64,000 nucleotides of DNA from Montifringilla adamsi (taxonomy: Eukaryota > Chordata > Aves > Passeriformes > Passeridae): NCBI GenBank assembly GCA_017590115.1, contig JAGGNK010013003.1:1-64000 (forward strand). Reading direction: 5' to 3'. The notes beneath the pieces are model-generated. The model was not told the origin of the DNA. It saw only the letters and a list, made by a program, of their open reading frames with translations, and did no database searches. Position numbers and translations under genes: made by a program. Below, one piece after another: positions 45,220 through 58,500 of the stretch; positions within the stretch are counted from its first letter, which is position 1; every line of letters starts with the position of its first letter.

Positions 45220-45728
45220 CTAATTGATTTTTACTTTCGCATCGTGAAATTTCTGTTGCTTTTTAAAATACTGATGGCAAGCGAGTTCAATGAGTTCCAG
45301 CCCACCAAATATCTTTTGCTGCACAACGAAAAAGACGATCATGGCTGCAAAGTACCACTGTGCAAAGCTGTACAGGTAGAGCAGCACCAGCATTCCCAGC
45401 GGGAACACCGTCCAGTAGAGGAGGGAGGCGCACTTCACCGCCAGGACCCTGAGCTCGGATTTGCAGGGCGGGACAATGCTTTGCCCAGCTGCACTGAAGC
45501 ATCTTCCACCTTCGTAGAAGCGCCGCAGTCTCTCCTCCTTCTCTTCCCAGCGCTGCCGGCACCAAAGCTGCAGCTCCTCCTTGGAAGTGGGCACTGTCTC
45601 TATGGGGTATCTCTGGACGTGGAAGTGAATCTCCTTTGGGAAGTTTCCTTTCAAAAGGTGCTTCTCTGTCTGAGGAATGTTTTGGGGGTACGCCACGGTT
45701 ATGTCATGGATGGCATCGAGGTTGTCAC
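45220..45728 (-). CDS. LCLAT1, last coding exon
   Basis: This exon encodes about the last 169 residues of lysocardiolipin acyltransferase 1 (ALCAT1/AGPAT8), an ER and mitochondria-associated-membrane enzyme of the PlsC family that re-acylates lysocardiolipin and related lysophospholipids. Recognisable stretches include NLDAIHDITVAYPQNIPQTE, KEIHFHVQRYPIETVPTSKE, LQLWCRQRWEEKEERLRRFY and IFGGLELIELAC, all close to the human C-terminal region as I recall it. Two hydrophobic segments (LLYWTVFPLGMLVLLYLY and WYFAAMIVFFVV) are the C-terminal membrane helices. The acceptor (pyrimidine tract, TTCTAG) lies at 45729-45730 and the exon enters in phase 1. The stop is TAG at 45220-45222. The catalytic HX4D exon is not in this exon and was not found to the right. 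The exon is intact. Confidence 0.93.
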
Positions 45729-48700
45729 CTAGAAGAAAGGTTTGGGGGGAAAAAAGATCAATACACATCATGCAACAGTCAGAATACTAATCTGCTTCAA
45801 GACATTATTTCTGTCAAAATTATGGCAGAAATCCCAGAAATTCCAGAGATACATTAACTATGCAGACTGTGTTTCATCTGCTAGACTATCTAAAGGCTGA
45901 AAGGTCAAACTTTTCCCAATCACTGCCTGTTCTGAATCTGAACAAAAAGCTTTGGGAACAAGATTATACACAGTACAAACTAATGCAGAATTACAATAGT
46001 AAGAGAATTAAGTCAAATGTAAAGGAGAGAAGAGGCACATCTGGTCTTGGATAACGAGCGCTGTATGTGAGTTCAGCTGTTTGGGTAAAGGGAGCACAGC
46101 TAACCATTCAAACAGCAATTGCACATTAGAAATTCAAGGGGCTATTGATGAAAAAACCCCCTAGCCTTCATTAGCATGCCTGATTGAGCCAACATTTTTG
46201 AAAGGATGTCAGTATTGCCAAAGCAGGGCTTGCTAGAGCATCCTTGTACTAAGTGTTTTTACATTTTGCACTTTCTAAATACCGTCTTTATCCCCCAGCC
46301 TCTGAACAGACATTCTTTTTAGATTTCATAAAGTGAATTCTGCTAGTGTAAAACTGATCTAAAAATAGGCATGTGGTGCACTGGACGTTGCATAACTGCT
46401 AAGTTCTGCCAGCAGTGATTTATGTTGCTGTTTTTATTTGGCTGGCTGGCTCAGGGCAAAATAGAATTGGAGACTAAAAGCTGTCTCCAGTTGCAGCAGT
46501 TGAAGACTTTTGTTCTCACAGATGATGCCACTTCTTGCAAAGATGATCAAAACCTACTCTTTAGCCCCACTCTTCATTTTCATTTCCTCTCCTTCCCTGG
46601 CATTTTAGTTTTCCTTTACAGCCCTAAAAATGACAGGGCCAGAATAGAAAGTTACTTTAAAAGGCCATGTTCAAAATGATGTATATAAAGTTCAACTCCA
46701 AATATCACAAGAGGGGGAAAAGCCCTATTCAGCCTTTCACAGTATTTTATAACTGTGCTGTCTTGAAGCAATCTCTGTCGGACAGTTTTGTGGTAGGTTA
46801 CTTGGGGTTTTAAAGAGATTTATATGGCTTCTTGGAGGTCTATCAGAGCAAAACTCAATATTCCATCTTTCGTCTAGCTCTGGGATCACCTCTGAACTGA
46901 GCAGACAATCCCTGTGTTCTGCACAGGTAAAACCTATCAGATCTCCTTCCAAGAGATGCCAAAATTGATCACGTCTTAGAAACTCAGCCCTTACAAAGGG
47001 AAATAATTGCCAGCCTGTTGCACCTTAGCACAAAACATTTTAGTTTTGACAACAGCATGCATTTTAACTCCCCTATTCCAAATGTTTCTACCATCAGATT
47101 TACAGTCATCCTGCAGGACAGACACCCATCCCTTACTTCCTGGCCCAACCAGGGGAAGGGCTGCGACATAAACCTCCAAGAGATTTCCATATCTTACAAT
47201 CTCCTTCCTCCCGATCCTCCATAGCTCCCCAGGTCTAGTGGAACATAAAACCCACACACTCTACCCCAAAAGGGAGGCTAGAAAAGTCCAGCCTTCCTGA
47301 TATCCTTGCATCAAGAAAGACTTTAATGAAATGAGATTTTGGCCAGATGAATTTCTTGCACATCTTGCAGGCATTCATGTCTGGGCAGCTAAACTATCAG
47401 TCTGCCAGCTACATGAACTACCTGAAAAATCAAGGCTTTACACTTAAGGGCCACTGGCATACAGACCACAGGTAATAATCATCAGATCTGCTTAAGACAC
47501 AAATTTTCTGACTCTCTGCAAGCAGGACTGGCAGGACTCCCTGCACTCACACAGCTGGTCTGATGTCTTTAGCATGCAGGAATATTTCTCCCCATGAATT
47601 CCTGATCAGAAACAGGAAAGCCTCCACTCCTTGCCTATGGATCCACAGCCTCCCCACACAAGATACCTTCTAGCAGGGCTTCCCACCAGACTGCAGAAGG
47701 TCTAGACTACATTATGGCTCCTTAGTCACCCAGAAGAAAGCTCAAAGAGCTGCACAGAGGAGGGTGGATATTACTGCTTCAACATTACACATGGGGAAAC
47801 TGAGGCAAAGAATGATTACATGGCCTGCTCTGTGTGTCCAGCTGGAACCAGTATCTCCTAATTCCAGCTGCAAGATTCACCTACCAAAGTGTATTTTACA
47901 CAAGAAGAAAAGGTATATTTAGCATATCTGAAAGAACAGAAATATCAGAAAGAGAGAAGACCAGAATACCAGGTTTAATATGCAAGAGTCCCCTTGCTTG
48001 GGTCATCCATATTTAATAACTCCACACAAATGGCAGCCTGAAGCTTTAATTCCCTGGCAAGGCAAGCTACAAGACAATCTGCTAAAAGGAAGAAAAGTCA
48101 CCATAGCAGACAAAGGTAGACCACTCATGAGAAAGGGACAAAATTCTCTTAGGCTAGGTTTAATCAGGCAGCTCTGAACCTGCATCCTTTGAGCATTTTT
48201 ACTGTCTCTTTCCCTGTGAAGTTAGGCTGTTGTCTCTGCATCTGGAGATATTTAACAACATGCATCTCAGATCCATAGCAAAGTGCCAGTCAACCAGAAA
48301 ATCAAGTGATCAGAAGTGAAGACACGGGGCAGTCACTGACTTAAGGATGTTTATTCCACCTGAATTTAAAGACCTGCTTCAACAACCTGTTTCTGCTTGT
48401 TTTGAAAAAAAAATTCCCCTTGGGAAACCACATCATTCTACACCTCTGGCGGGTCAAAAAAGAAGTAAGCAAACATATCTGTTCACAGCTCAGAGAAGCT
48501 GAGGAGAACAAGACACTTCCTGCAATATTTTCAGTGACATCTGAGGGATCATCTTTATCCTGTGAGTATCCATGACCCCTTGAGGAAGGAGTGAAGGACA
48601 AAGGAAATCAAATAATGTTCAGAGATTTGCATCTGAAATCTAATTAAGCTACGAAACTGCTATTTAGGCTAAAACATCAGGCAGGTAGCCCAGCTCCTCA

Positions 48701-51700
48701 GGACAAACAGACACTGATTTCAGTAGCTTTACAGTTCCATGACTTTCTTCCTGCAGAAGTAGAACTATGTCTCCTTCGTACCCAAGAATCATATTTTGTC
48801 CTATGCTCTATAAGAGCACCTCAGAAAAGGAAAGCTTACTGCAGTGCTCAGGGGTGAATATAAAGTTTATTTCTAACTATTGTTAAGCGGCTGTAAACTG
48901 CACAACATGCAGACGATGATTAATCCATGTGGCAGTCTCCATTTTGGGATGACAAAATGCCTCAAAAGCACTATTCTTTAACTTACTGAACTTTCTGTGC
49001 CCAATCAAAGTTATTTATAGTTCAGCTCTGTTGATACACGACATTACTTCAGGCAATTACAATGCACAGCTGGTTGCTTTGGGCTCTAGATTCAGAGGTG
49101 GCATGGGGAGAACTTGACCAGGCTCAGGACCAAAACACCAGCATCAGAGAAAGACATGGTTTTTAAAAAAACACTTCCAAGAAAAAATGAGGACGTTTTC
49201 TTTCACTACACCAGTTGTTCAACTAGAATTTTTATCCTGCAGCATCTGGTAGCCCTGTACAGCTCAGTTTCTGCAACCCCCTGCCCCAGCAAACCTGAGC
49301 ACACATTCCCAAGATGCTCACACACAATACATGTGCACTACACACTGGCACAGCCAGACAGCATCTTTTATCTCATCACTTATCATAAAACTTGACAACC
49401 AAGCGCCTCTTACTAGGTTCAAAATAAAGATGATACAGGCAAACTGAAAATTACTTTTAATTGTGTGTTCAATAATACCACGCCAGCACAGTATTTTAAT
49501 TCCAGGGGGAAAAACCCAGACTGAATGTAAAAGGCAGGATTAAATGATTTTCAGCTTCCTTCAAACACATTCACAAAGAGAATATTGCAGTGCAGCTACA
49601 ATTGGAGACAACTGCCAGAGGTGAAGCTCAGGCCTACAGCACAATCCCAAGTAAGTGGGATGGACACAGCTCCTGGTCCTGGATGGATGGATGGATGGGC
49701 CCATTCCCTGTGCTAAAGCTTTGCTTGGGAGCTCAAGCACAGTCTGTTCCTCAGTTCTGACTCACACCAACCACAAGGACACTTGCTTGCTCCTACCCAG
49801 CGATGCTGAGCAAGCTCACTGTGAGACAAAGGGATCTGTACAAACCAGGGCCAAATTAATGACTCAGAACAGGAGCTCTGAAAGCCAAAATGACTACCAG
49901 TGAGCTAAAAAAGAGCATGGCCAAAAGGCAAATCCATGCAATGAACTGCTCAGACTCTCAGCAGCCTCAAAGGTGAATTCAAGCCTCCTTGGCATTAACG
50001 GGGGTGGCTATTACTCATTTCCATCCCCACCAAGGATCTCAGCAGCCCTAATTTGTCCTACTTGGCTATCATTGACATTCCTTTACACCTCACAAGGATT
50101 ATATTGGCTCTTTCCCTGCTCTGATCCAGCAGAGAAGATGCTATTCTTAACTAGGGTACCTCACAGAACAGCAGCTGATGAGCTGCTGAGCCACCACGGG
50201 GAGAGGCACACGGAGATGCTCTCACAACAGAATATCCATTCTTAAATTAAGCTGCTCTGTTGAAAGTGGAACCTATATGTGAGACCCCCCTCCATCCTAC
50301 CTCCCAGCTCAATACAACTGCTTTCTTATGCAAAGTGACATACCTGTCCCTTCATTGCACAGCTCCAGATATTTCATATATTTCCAGGTTTCCATGAAAC
50401 ACTGGTTGATGCTCACCCACCTATGCCTTAATATCCTCCACCCTCTTCACATTTCCTTAGGAAACCCAATGGAGGAGGCTTGGCACTTCTGTAAATAAAC
50501 CAATCAGCAAGATAATGAAAGAAAAGATGGAAAGAAGAAAACTTGTCAGGTTATACAATATCTGTATTTTATGTTAGCCTTAAATACGGATACACTTCTG
50601 GACATTGAAACAAAAGCTATCTAAAACTGCTTACTGGGAAATATTACTGTCTTGGCTCACAAGGTTTGAGTGATTTTTCTTTGAGAACACAGTATCAGGA
50701 GGGAGCAGCTTCAAGGATTTACAGCTCCTCCTGGGAAGTATCATGCTTGTGAGGATTTAAAACTTCAGGCAGCCCTCTTTAAAGCAGCGGTGTCAGCTGG
50801 GGTTAATCTAAATCACTTTCAACTCAGTAGTTATTGGAAATCTTTTTTAGGTAAGTGTAGCAATCAAATAAGCAAACAAAAAAAGACAGAATGATAATGC
50901 TGCTTTGATTAACAGAGAAGAGTGATCCTGCATACCAATTCTTTCTGTTCCTATCTGCTTTTCCACTGGCATTGTGATACAAGGAGAGAGGGAGCCCTTT
51001 CACCTGCTGACACTAAGGAGTTAAGGACACTGCCCCTCTGGTCCCTGAGGGTGGGAGCCAGCTCTGTCTGCTTTCTGCTGCCCAGCAGGAAGGAAATGTG
51101 CTCTGGGTGCTGCATACAGGAGTAGAGGACTACTGGGATCCCATACCAGGTACTTCCTGCCCAGACAGTAGAAAGATCAAGAGATGTAAGGACATCCTCA
51201 CGGCTATCAGCAACCATTAGATGTGCTTAATGCTGTTGCTAAATACATTTAAATCACATAGTTTTGCAGCCTGATGCTACATCTCATTAATATGTAAACA
51301 ATACCAGTAACTGAAGCTGCTGAGAGGGCGGTGGTGGGGAAGGTCAGATTTGACTTTGAAATCTTTGTAAATACCTCATTTAATTATTCTAAGACCAGAG
51401 GAATGTTATCATCATCTAATCTGATCTCCCGAATGACAAAGGAGCTTAGGCACAATGCTTTCGGTTCTGTCATGGGATGTGGTGAGACAGACATCCCCCA
51501 CTGCCCTAAAGCTTTTAACCATGAGACAAGCAGTTCCCCTAATTAATCAGGGGGGCGTGCATGTGTCTATGTGCATTATTTTTGTACTTCTACTTCCTGA
51601 CCACGTAACTTGGCTAAATTAGAGACCTGTCTGCTCACAGAGGTAAGTGGTGGTATGATCTGTCAACCTTGGAAGTTGCTCCTGAACAAACTAAACCTAC

Positions 51701-52039
51701 TTAATTGCTGAGATCTCAATATCAAACATGGCTTTTAAAGCTCAAACCCCTTTAGTAGCTCTCTCAATTCTCTTCTAATATTTCAATATACTTTTCAAAG
51801 CATGGGTGCTGAAACCAGCAGAATTTTCCAAAATGGCCTCATTAAGTCCATACACAGGCATCTAGTACTAACATTCTACTAGATTCTTGTTTTTCCACTC
51901 TTACTTGTGACAGAGCCTGAGATTCTCACACCCCACGTTGGTGTCTGCTAATTGGCTCCACCAGCTGCATGCTGGGCTGCATCCCAAGCACTGTGGCTAG
52001 CAGGTCCAGGAAGGGGATTCTCTCCCTCTCTTTCACTCT
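45729..52039 (-). other. LCLAT1 intron (probable)
   Basis: This is sequence upstream of the last LCLAT1 exon. I searched for the acyltransferase motifs NHRTRMDW and FPEGTD in minus-strand reading and did not see them. A short GGAT microsatellite lies at 49681-49698. No other gene is recognised. Confidence 0.5.
49681..49698. repeat. (GGAT)n microsatellite
   Basis: Four and a half GGAT units in a row. Confidence 0.9.
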
Positions 52040-52566
52040 AATGAGACCCCACCTGGAGTGCGGCATCCGGCTGTGGGATCCCCAGCACTAGAAAGACATG
52101 GGCTTGTTGGAATAAGGCCAGCAGAGGCCATGAAGATGCTCAGAATGTTGGAACATCTCTGCTACAGACAGGCTGAAACAGCTGGGGTTGCTCAGGCTGG
52201 AGAAGTGCCCTGTGGAGACCTTAGAGCACCTTCCAGTAGCTGAGGGGGGCTACAAGAGAGCTGGAGAGGCACTTTTTACAAGGCAGGTAGTGACAGGACA
52301 AACAGGAATGGCTTCAAAGTGAAGGAGGGTAGGGTTAGATTAGACACTAGGGAGAAATTCCTTACTGTGGGGGTGGTAAAGCACTGGCTCATGTTGGCCC
52401 AAAGAAGCTGTAGATTCCCCATCACTTGAAGTGTTCAAGGCCAGGCTGGATGGGGATTGGAGAAACCTGATCTAGTGGAAGATGTCCCTGCACATGGCAG
52501 AGGGCTTAGAACCCAATGATCTTTAAGGTCCCTTCCAACCCAAACCATTCTGTGATTTTATGATTC
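52040..52566 (+). mobile_element. CR1 LINE 3' end, about 525 bp
   Basis: The match runs from AATGAGACCCCACCTGGAGT through CTACAAGAGAGCTGGAGAGG and AGGTCCCTTCCAACCCAAAC to the terminal CTGTGATTTTATGATT. This includes the typical CR1 3' tail, so the 3' end is complete and only the 5' end is truncated. It is opposite in orientation to LCLAT1. Confidence 0.93.
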
Positions 52567-55500
52567 ACATTTATTGCTTGAACACACCTCTCCCCTTGCC
52601 CTCTCCATTGATAAATTAATAAGGAGGACTGCAGTCAAGCCTGCCAGCTCCCTTCCTCCTCTCCAGACCAAATCAGATGGTTTAATATGGAGTAGTCCAG
52701 TTATGCTATAAGAAGTCAGTACGGTGGAAGACCTAAGAGCAGGCCAGGAAGTATCTTATCCTGATCTGCAAGTTAAGATGTATCAAGTGCTAAACTGACC
52801 CTTAGGTTGTGGATTAAACTGGACAAAAATGTTGGGCACGGGAATTGAAGCAAAACACAAGATTTAGCTCAGAATTATTGCAAGCATTGTTTACACAGCT
52901 GTGCTTTGCAGGATACATGCAAGTATGGGTCGTGCTGGTGGATTTTGTGTGTTTCAGGACAGCTTACAGCCTCCACTGAGGTTTCACTGATAAAACTCAG
53001 CCTTCCCACCTCTCCAGACTTGAGGCCTCTGACCCTGCTGCTGTCAAAGTCACAGCCAGCTGGTGTGAAACACCTCACGTGGCTCCTGTCAGCACAAACC
53101 CATTAATGACTTCAGGAACCGAGGCTGCCTGTTAAAAGAGGAATGAATCTCTGTGCAGATGAAGAAGGATGTGCAGGAAAGGGGGGATCCAGCCACAGCA
53201 ACAGGGAATGATCCAGAGGCTCTATCCACAAGACTGCCCAGGAGCTGCGGCTCCTCAGTCTTCCCTCCCTGACTCTGAAGGGTTATTTTACAAATTGCAA
53301 AGGAAAAGCTGGCCGAGCTATAAATAAAACACAAAAATATGTGGAGAGAAAGGAATGAAGGGATAAAAGGATTGGAATAACAAGTTATTTTCAGTCACTG
53401 GAGATGACCAGGCAAAACTGACTCACCACTCTTTACTCTATCATTCCCAAACTATATTTATCAAATCCAGATAACAAAAATGCCATGTTTATTCCCTTGC
53501 CTGCATATCTGCTCTCTCCCAGCCTCCCCTGCTACAAGTCTTGACACACACATATGGGATTTGGTTTTCACAGGTATGTTACAAGTTAGGTAGAAGAAGA
53601 CATTGCTGTTTCTAGGCTTATAGGACACCACTGGTTTTTCAAACAGAAAAAATGATGTTTTATGTAACAGAGATACACTGACACACTGGTATGCAACTTT
53701 CCAACTCCTCTGAGCTCAAACATGCATTTCCTGGCAAACAGCCAACCAGCTCAGACGCGAATCACAATTCTGCTTGAAATGAAGATAATTTGCTACACTT
53801 CAGTGAAATCTTTTCAAAAAACATCATGTGTACTCTACCATGTTACAATAAGATGTCTTGCTAGGCAGGCAAATGTACCTAAATTAGGAAATGGCTGAGT
53901 TATTTTTATTTTTAAAAAATGCTTAACTAGTCATCCAGGTATTTCTGGAAAGCTAAGTATCATTACAATTAAGCAAAAATAAGACACCAGATACCCTTAA
54001 AATAAATCATACACAAACATACAGAGCTTATACTTATCTATAAAATAACAGACTATTCACCTAATTTTTCTGTTATTTGTTGGACATTTCAAATCCCTGG
54101 GAATCTGGGAAAGAAATAATCCAGCCCTGTATGAATGTGCATTTCTTTGCTGTCTACTTGAATGAACAATCTCCCCCCAATGCAGATGAAATTAAGCATC
54201 AATCTCTACAACAGAAAACACATTCCTATTTGAGGTAATCCAGTGCTACCAGAATCCAGCTGTTGTATCTGCAATTTCCACTGCCATTTCTGACTGGTCT
54301 CACTGAGTTAACAGCAAAGCAAAACACTCTGGAACAGTTTACATACACAACTGTCATACCAATGATGCTCAACATTGCAGGATGTTACTGCTAGGTAAAC
54401 AATGGAGCTGGCTTAAACCCTGGAATTTTTGGAGAAGAAAAGTGGTACATTTTTAAAGATGCAAGCAGTAGCAGTATGTATAAACTGCCATGCTGTAGTA
54501 CAACAGCATGCAAAGGCTTTTGGGGTCCCAATTAAAATACAAGGGTTAAAGAGGTTATACTTCCCAATCTCCCTGGTCTTCTTATTAGATGTTACTTAAT
54601 TCCCTCAATTCTTCCAATACCCCTTGCTCATACTCTTTTCAAATTATTCCATTTCTTTTCTATACTTCTAGGATTTGTCAGCATGTAAAGTAGGAATTTT
54701 CTCATCATTTTCTCATCATTTTTAATCACTGCCTTAAATAAACATTTTGCCAAACCTGCAGACTGAGCATGCAACTTATTTTGAGCCTTGTCTTTGGTAA
54801 AGTCACTACAAAATCAGTGTGAGTCACTGTGACTAGAGGAAACTAATTCACCACAGATACTCAGAAGGAAGCAGCTGTGGCAGTTCTTGCTTGGTAATCA
54901 AGACATCAAAGTGCACCCCTTCTCCTCGGAAATGCCATGAATTCTTGCTGTCCATCACCCCTCACTTCAGTCCAGTGGAAGGATGGTGCTATGAATAGCA
55001 TAACACCATCCACTGCTGTACTGCAACAGTAGCAATAAGAAAATAAATGATGACTGTTAGAGAAAAGACATTTTATTCTTGGCTTCTAGCACATTACAAC
55101 TATTCTTTTCTATAATTTTAAGGTCGGCTTCCTTTCCTCACCTTACTCGGTGTTTCTCCCTTTTTCAAGTTACTACAGATGAGTACCCTTCCCTTAATTC
55201 AGGGCACTTTGCTGTCTGTCCTCACTACCCACAACCAACCGCTAGAGAGAACTCTTCAGCTGCGCACTGACCTGACACCGCCTCCAACCCTGCCCCTTCC
55301 CACCGTCCCAGGCATCACTCTCAGCCCTCAGCAGCCCCAGGAAGAGCAGCCAGGAATCAGGGGGCAACTCTGATTCCATGCAATATGACAGATTGGCTAG
55401 ATGATATATCCAGTACCATTACATTTGGGATACACGACACTGAAAACGCATTTTGAGATATTTGATATTACAAATATGGCCCATCCCAAACCAAAACACT

Positions 55501-58500
55501 AAATGAAAATGTACCCTGCACCAAAAATAGAGTATGAACTGGATATTGAAAAAAACACCTGCTAGCTGCCACCTCAAATATTTGGATGGAGTGCTTCTGC
55601 AGATGTCCTGAGCCGATCTCTTGCACGCCTCACTGATTTGTGCTATTGCCATTCTTGGTCACAGTGGTTTGTTTTCATTTCTGTGTACAAAGCAGGAGGA
55701 ATGCAGAACAGCACCAGCAGTTCCACAAGAAGGCATAATTTCAGCACACAGAAAATGGTGATGCTTATAAGCTCTCTTCAATGGATATATACACTAAAGC
55801 CATATCAACGCTTCAGTTTAACCTTGATTTTGAAACCCAGGACAAGGATTTTGCTCTGAAAACATTTCATTCTCTGCTGTTAGAAGAACTTCTGTCAGGA
55901 ACTATATGAATTTTCAGCTGAGACATATCTACATAGAAATGAGCTCATCTATACATCTCAGGGAGAGAAAATGGTTTGGGGTAGAAAAGCACTCAGGTTT
56001 CAACTCAGCAGCAAAGCCCTAGTCATGAAAGAGTCAAGAAAACAGAGCCTTGAACATACTTTAATCTTCCCTTCTTTATTGTAACCCTCTAGATGTAACT
56101 TAGCCCTTTGAAATTCAACTCTAACACTGCTAATTCAATTTCCATGTTTTTTTTCCACTGCTGGCTGACCACACAAACCATAGAGCCCCCTGAAACAAGA
56201 GTCTACAGCACTGCGCAAAACAGGCATTTAGACCCATGGCTGCCTGCACCAAGATATGAACTTATAGTTTCCAATCCCCTGGTGCTAAAACAGTTTCCAC
56301 CAGACCATGATACACACAAGTGAACAAATCTTGTTAAATTTAATCAGCCCAGTACTTGGGGGAGCCATCTTAATCAGAAAGGGATTTAATGAAAAGCCGC
56401 AACGCCAATGAATACTCTTTAATTACGACTGACTAATATTTATCCACAAAGAGGAATTTGTTTCAGGATTAGTCTGAGACCTGCAAGAAGCCAAAGACAT
56501 CAATTTAATAATGGAATGCCTAATTAAAGTATAATGGAAACCTAATTGTGATATACTGCTTTGTAGCGCACATGATTTATTTAGAACAATTGCTTTTCAC
56601 TGGGCTCATTAGGGAAAGTTAAACAAAACACGATAGCAAAAAAGAAGAGGGAAAAACAGACACACTGGAACTTCCAAGATGATTATAATCAACTGATGAA
56701 AGACAGTGACATATTTGTCAGATAAAACACTGCCATCCCTCCGCAGGCTGTGATTAAACTTTCTAAACAGGATAATGATTATATAGTTTCTTTCCTCCTA
56801 ATGACACAGGATCAGACCCAAACCCCATTGCAGCTACTTGGTGGAGCTCCTCTGATGGAAATGAGCCATAACATTGAAGGGTCTAATGGTCTTTGGATCC
56901 TCCTCATGCAGAGAAGCCTCACATAACACAAGTACCCTCCCAGCTACTATAAAAGGAGAAAGGAAAACCAGTGCAGACCCCTCCAGCCCTTCCTACCTGT
57001 AGGAACTGACTGCAGGACTGACTGTTCCTGATTAGGATGCACTTCTTTCAGAAGGGATGGCCCTACAGGTACCCATGGCACATAACTGAATGTCTCCTCT
57101 TTTTTTTTTCCTAAATAAAAATAAAAAGCTGCCCAATCCACTCTCCTTGCAAAACCAAACACCCTCCTGATGGCATCCTGGTGGCACTGGCAAGGCGGTC
57201 CCCACAGAACACTGGGCTAGTTGCTACCTCTCCCTTCACTCAAGCCAAGGTGAAGGACATGAGCTGTTTATCCTACAGCACATTTCTAGAGTGTCAGAGC
57301 AAACAATGTTTCTCCCCTTCACTGGCAAAATGGTAGGAAAACTGAAGTAAGTGCTCCTCTACCCAGCAGTGCCCTGCAGAAAACAGACACAGCGAGGTCC
57401 AGGAGCAAATGAGCTTCCTCTGACAGTGACTGCTGGAGGCACTGAACAATTCTCTCAGCTCCAGCTCAGTTATGGTGATGTGAGAATGGCTGTACCAACA
57501 GAAGCTATGACAATGTCATGACAATGCCACAGAAAACAGAAAGGAATGCTACATACCATGGGATGTATGGAAACACAGTACAGTAGGCCTTATGGATGCA
57601 TGAGGAATTGCAGCAATTTTAAATGCACAGCAACAAAAAGATCTGTCTCTAGTGATAAAGGGATTTGCTAATGTCTTTTCTCAGCTACTGCTATTCATAG
57701 AGATGCTTAGAAGAATTACACTAAAGTCAATTCCTTAAATGAAAATAAACAAAGACTGCTGGGAGTGCCTGGATAGTCATTCCTGTGCTGAGATGGACAG
57801 TGAATTTTGGGCACCCATTTTGTACTCCTACATGAGTGGTGCTGTCAGTCTGGCAGTCAGAGAAGTAAAAACTGAATTCCTTTTGCAAGGACAGCAAAAG
57901 AGTCAGATACAGGCCAGTGGTTCATCTTCAGACCTGGTCTCAGTGTCACAAGAACAAGACTGAAAGAGGCCATTTATCCCAATGCAATGGCCCAACACTG
58001 AGCCAATGTGCTTCTCTGCTCAAGCAAAGACAACCAGGTGTAGGGTCATCCTCTGTGCTTTGTACCTTCTATTAAAGATGTGTACAGCAGTGGTCTGCTG
58101 GGTTTTATACTGATCAGAAGGCAAACCCATGCTGGCAGCTGAAGTCACAGATGAGACATGTTGTAAATCCTTCTTGTAGAGGCATCTTTGAACAGAAGTC
58201 TAAAATTGGTTTCCTAAAAACATCTGGTATAAACTTCCATTTCTGAACTCCAGTGGAACACTTAACTCCACTGGCACTGCATGCTAGAAAGCTTTGAGAG
58301 CACTCATCACTAGTGTTTTTAACATTGTTTTTTAACACAAATATGAGTATGTACATAACTAAACCACAATGAATAGAATCAACTTAGGCAGTTGAATTTA
58401 TTTCATAGGAATTACAGAAACAAATGGCCTCCAACTTAAAAAGCCCATTGTTGTCAGTACACAATTGTTTTCCTTAAATATTTTAACTCAAGGAAAAATG

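Noticed and set aside
45151..45732. 193-codon plus-strand open frame
   Set aside because: It is the antisense shadow of the LCLAT1 last exon. The minus strand carries the recognisable protein, acceptor and stop.
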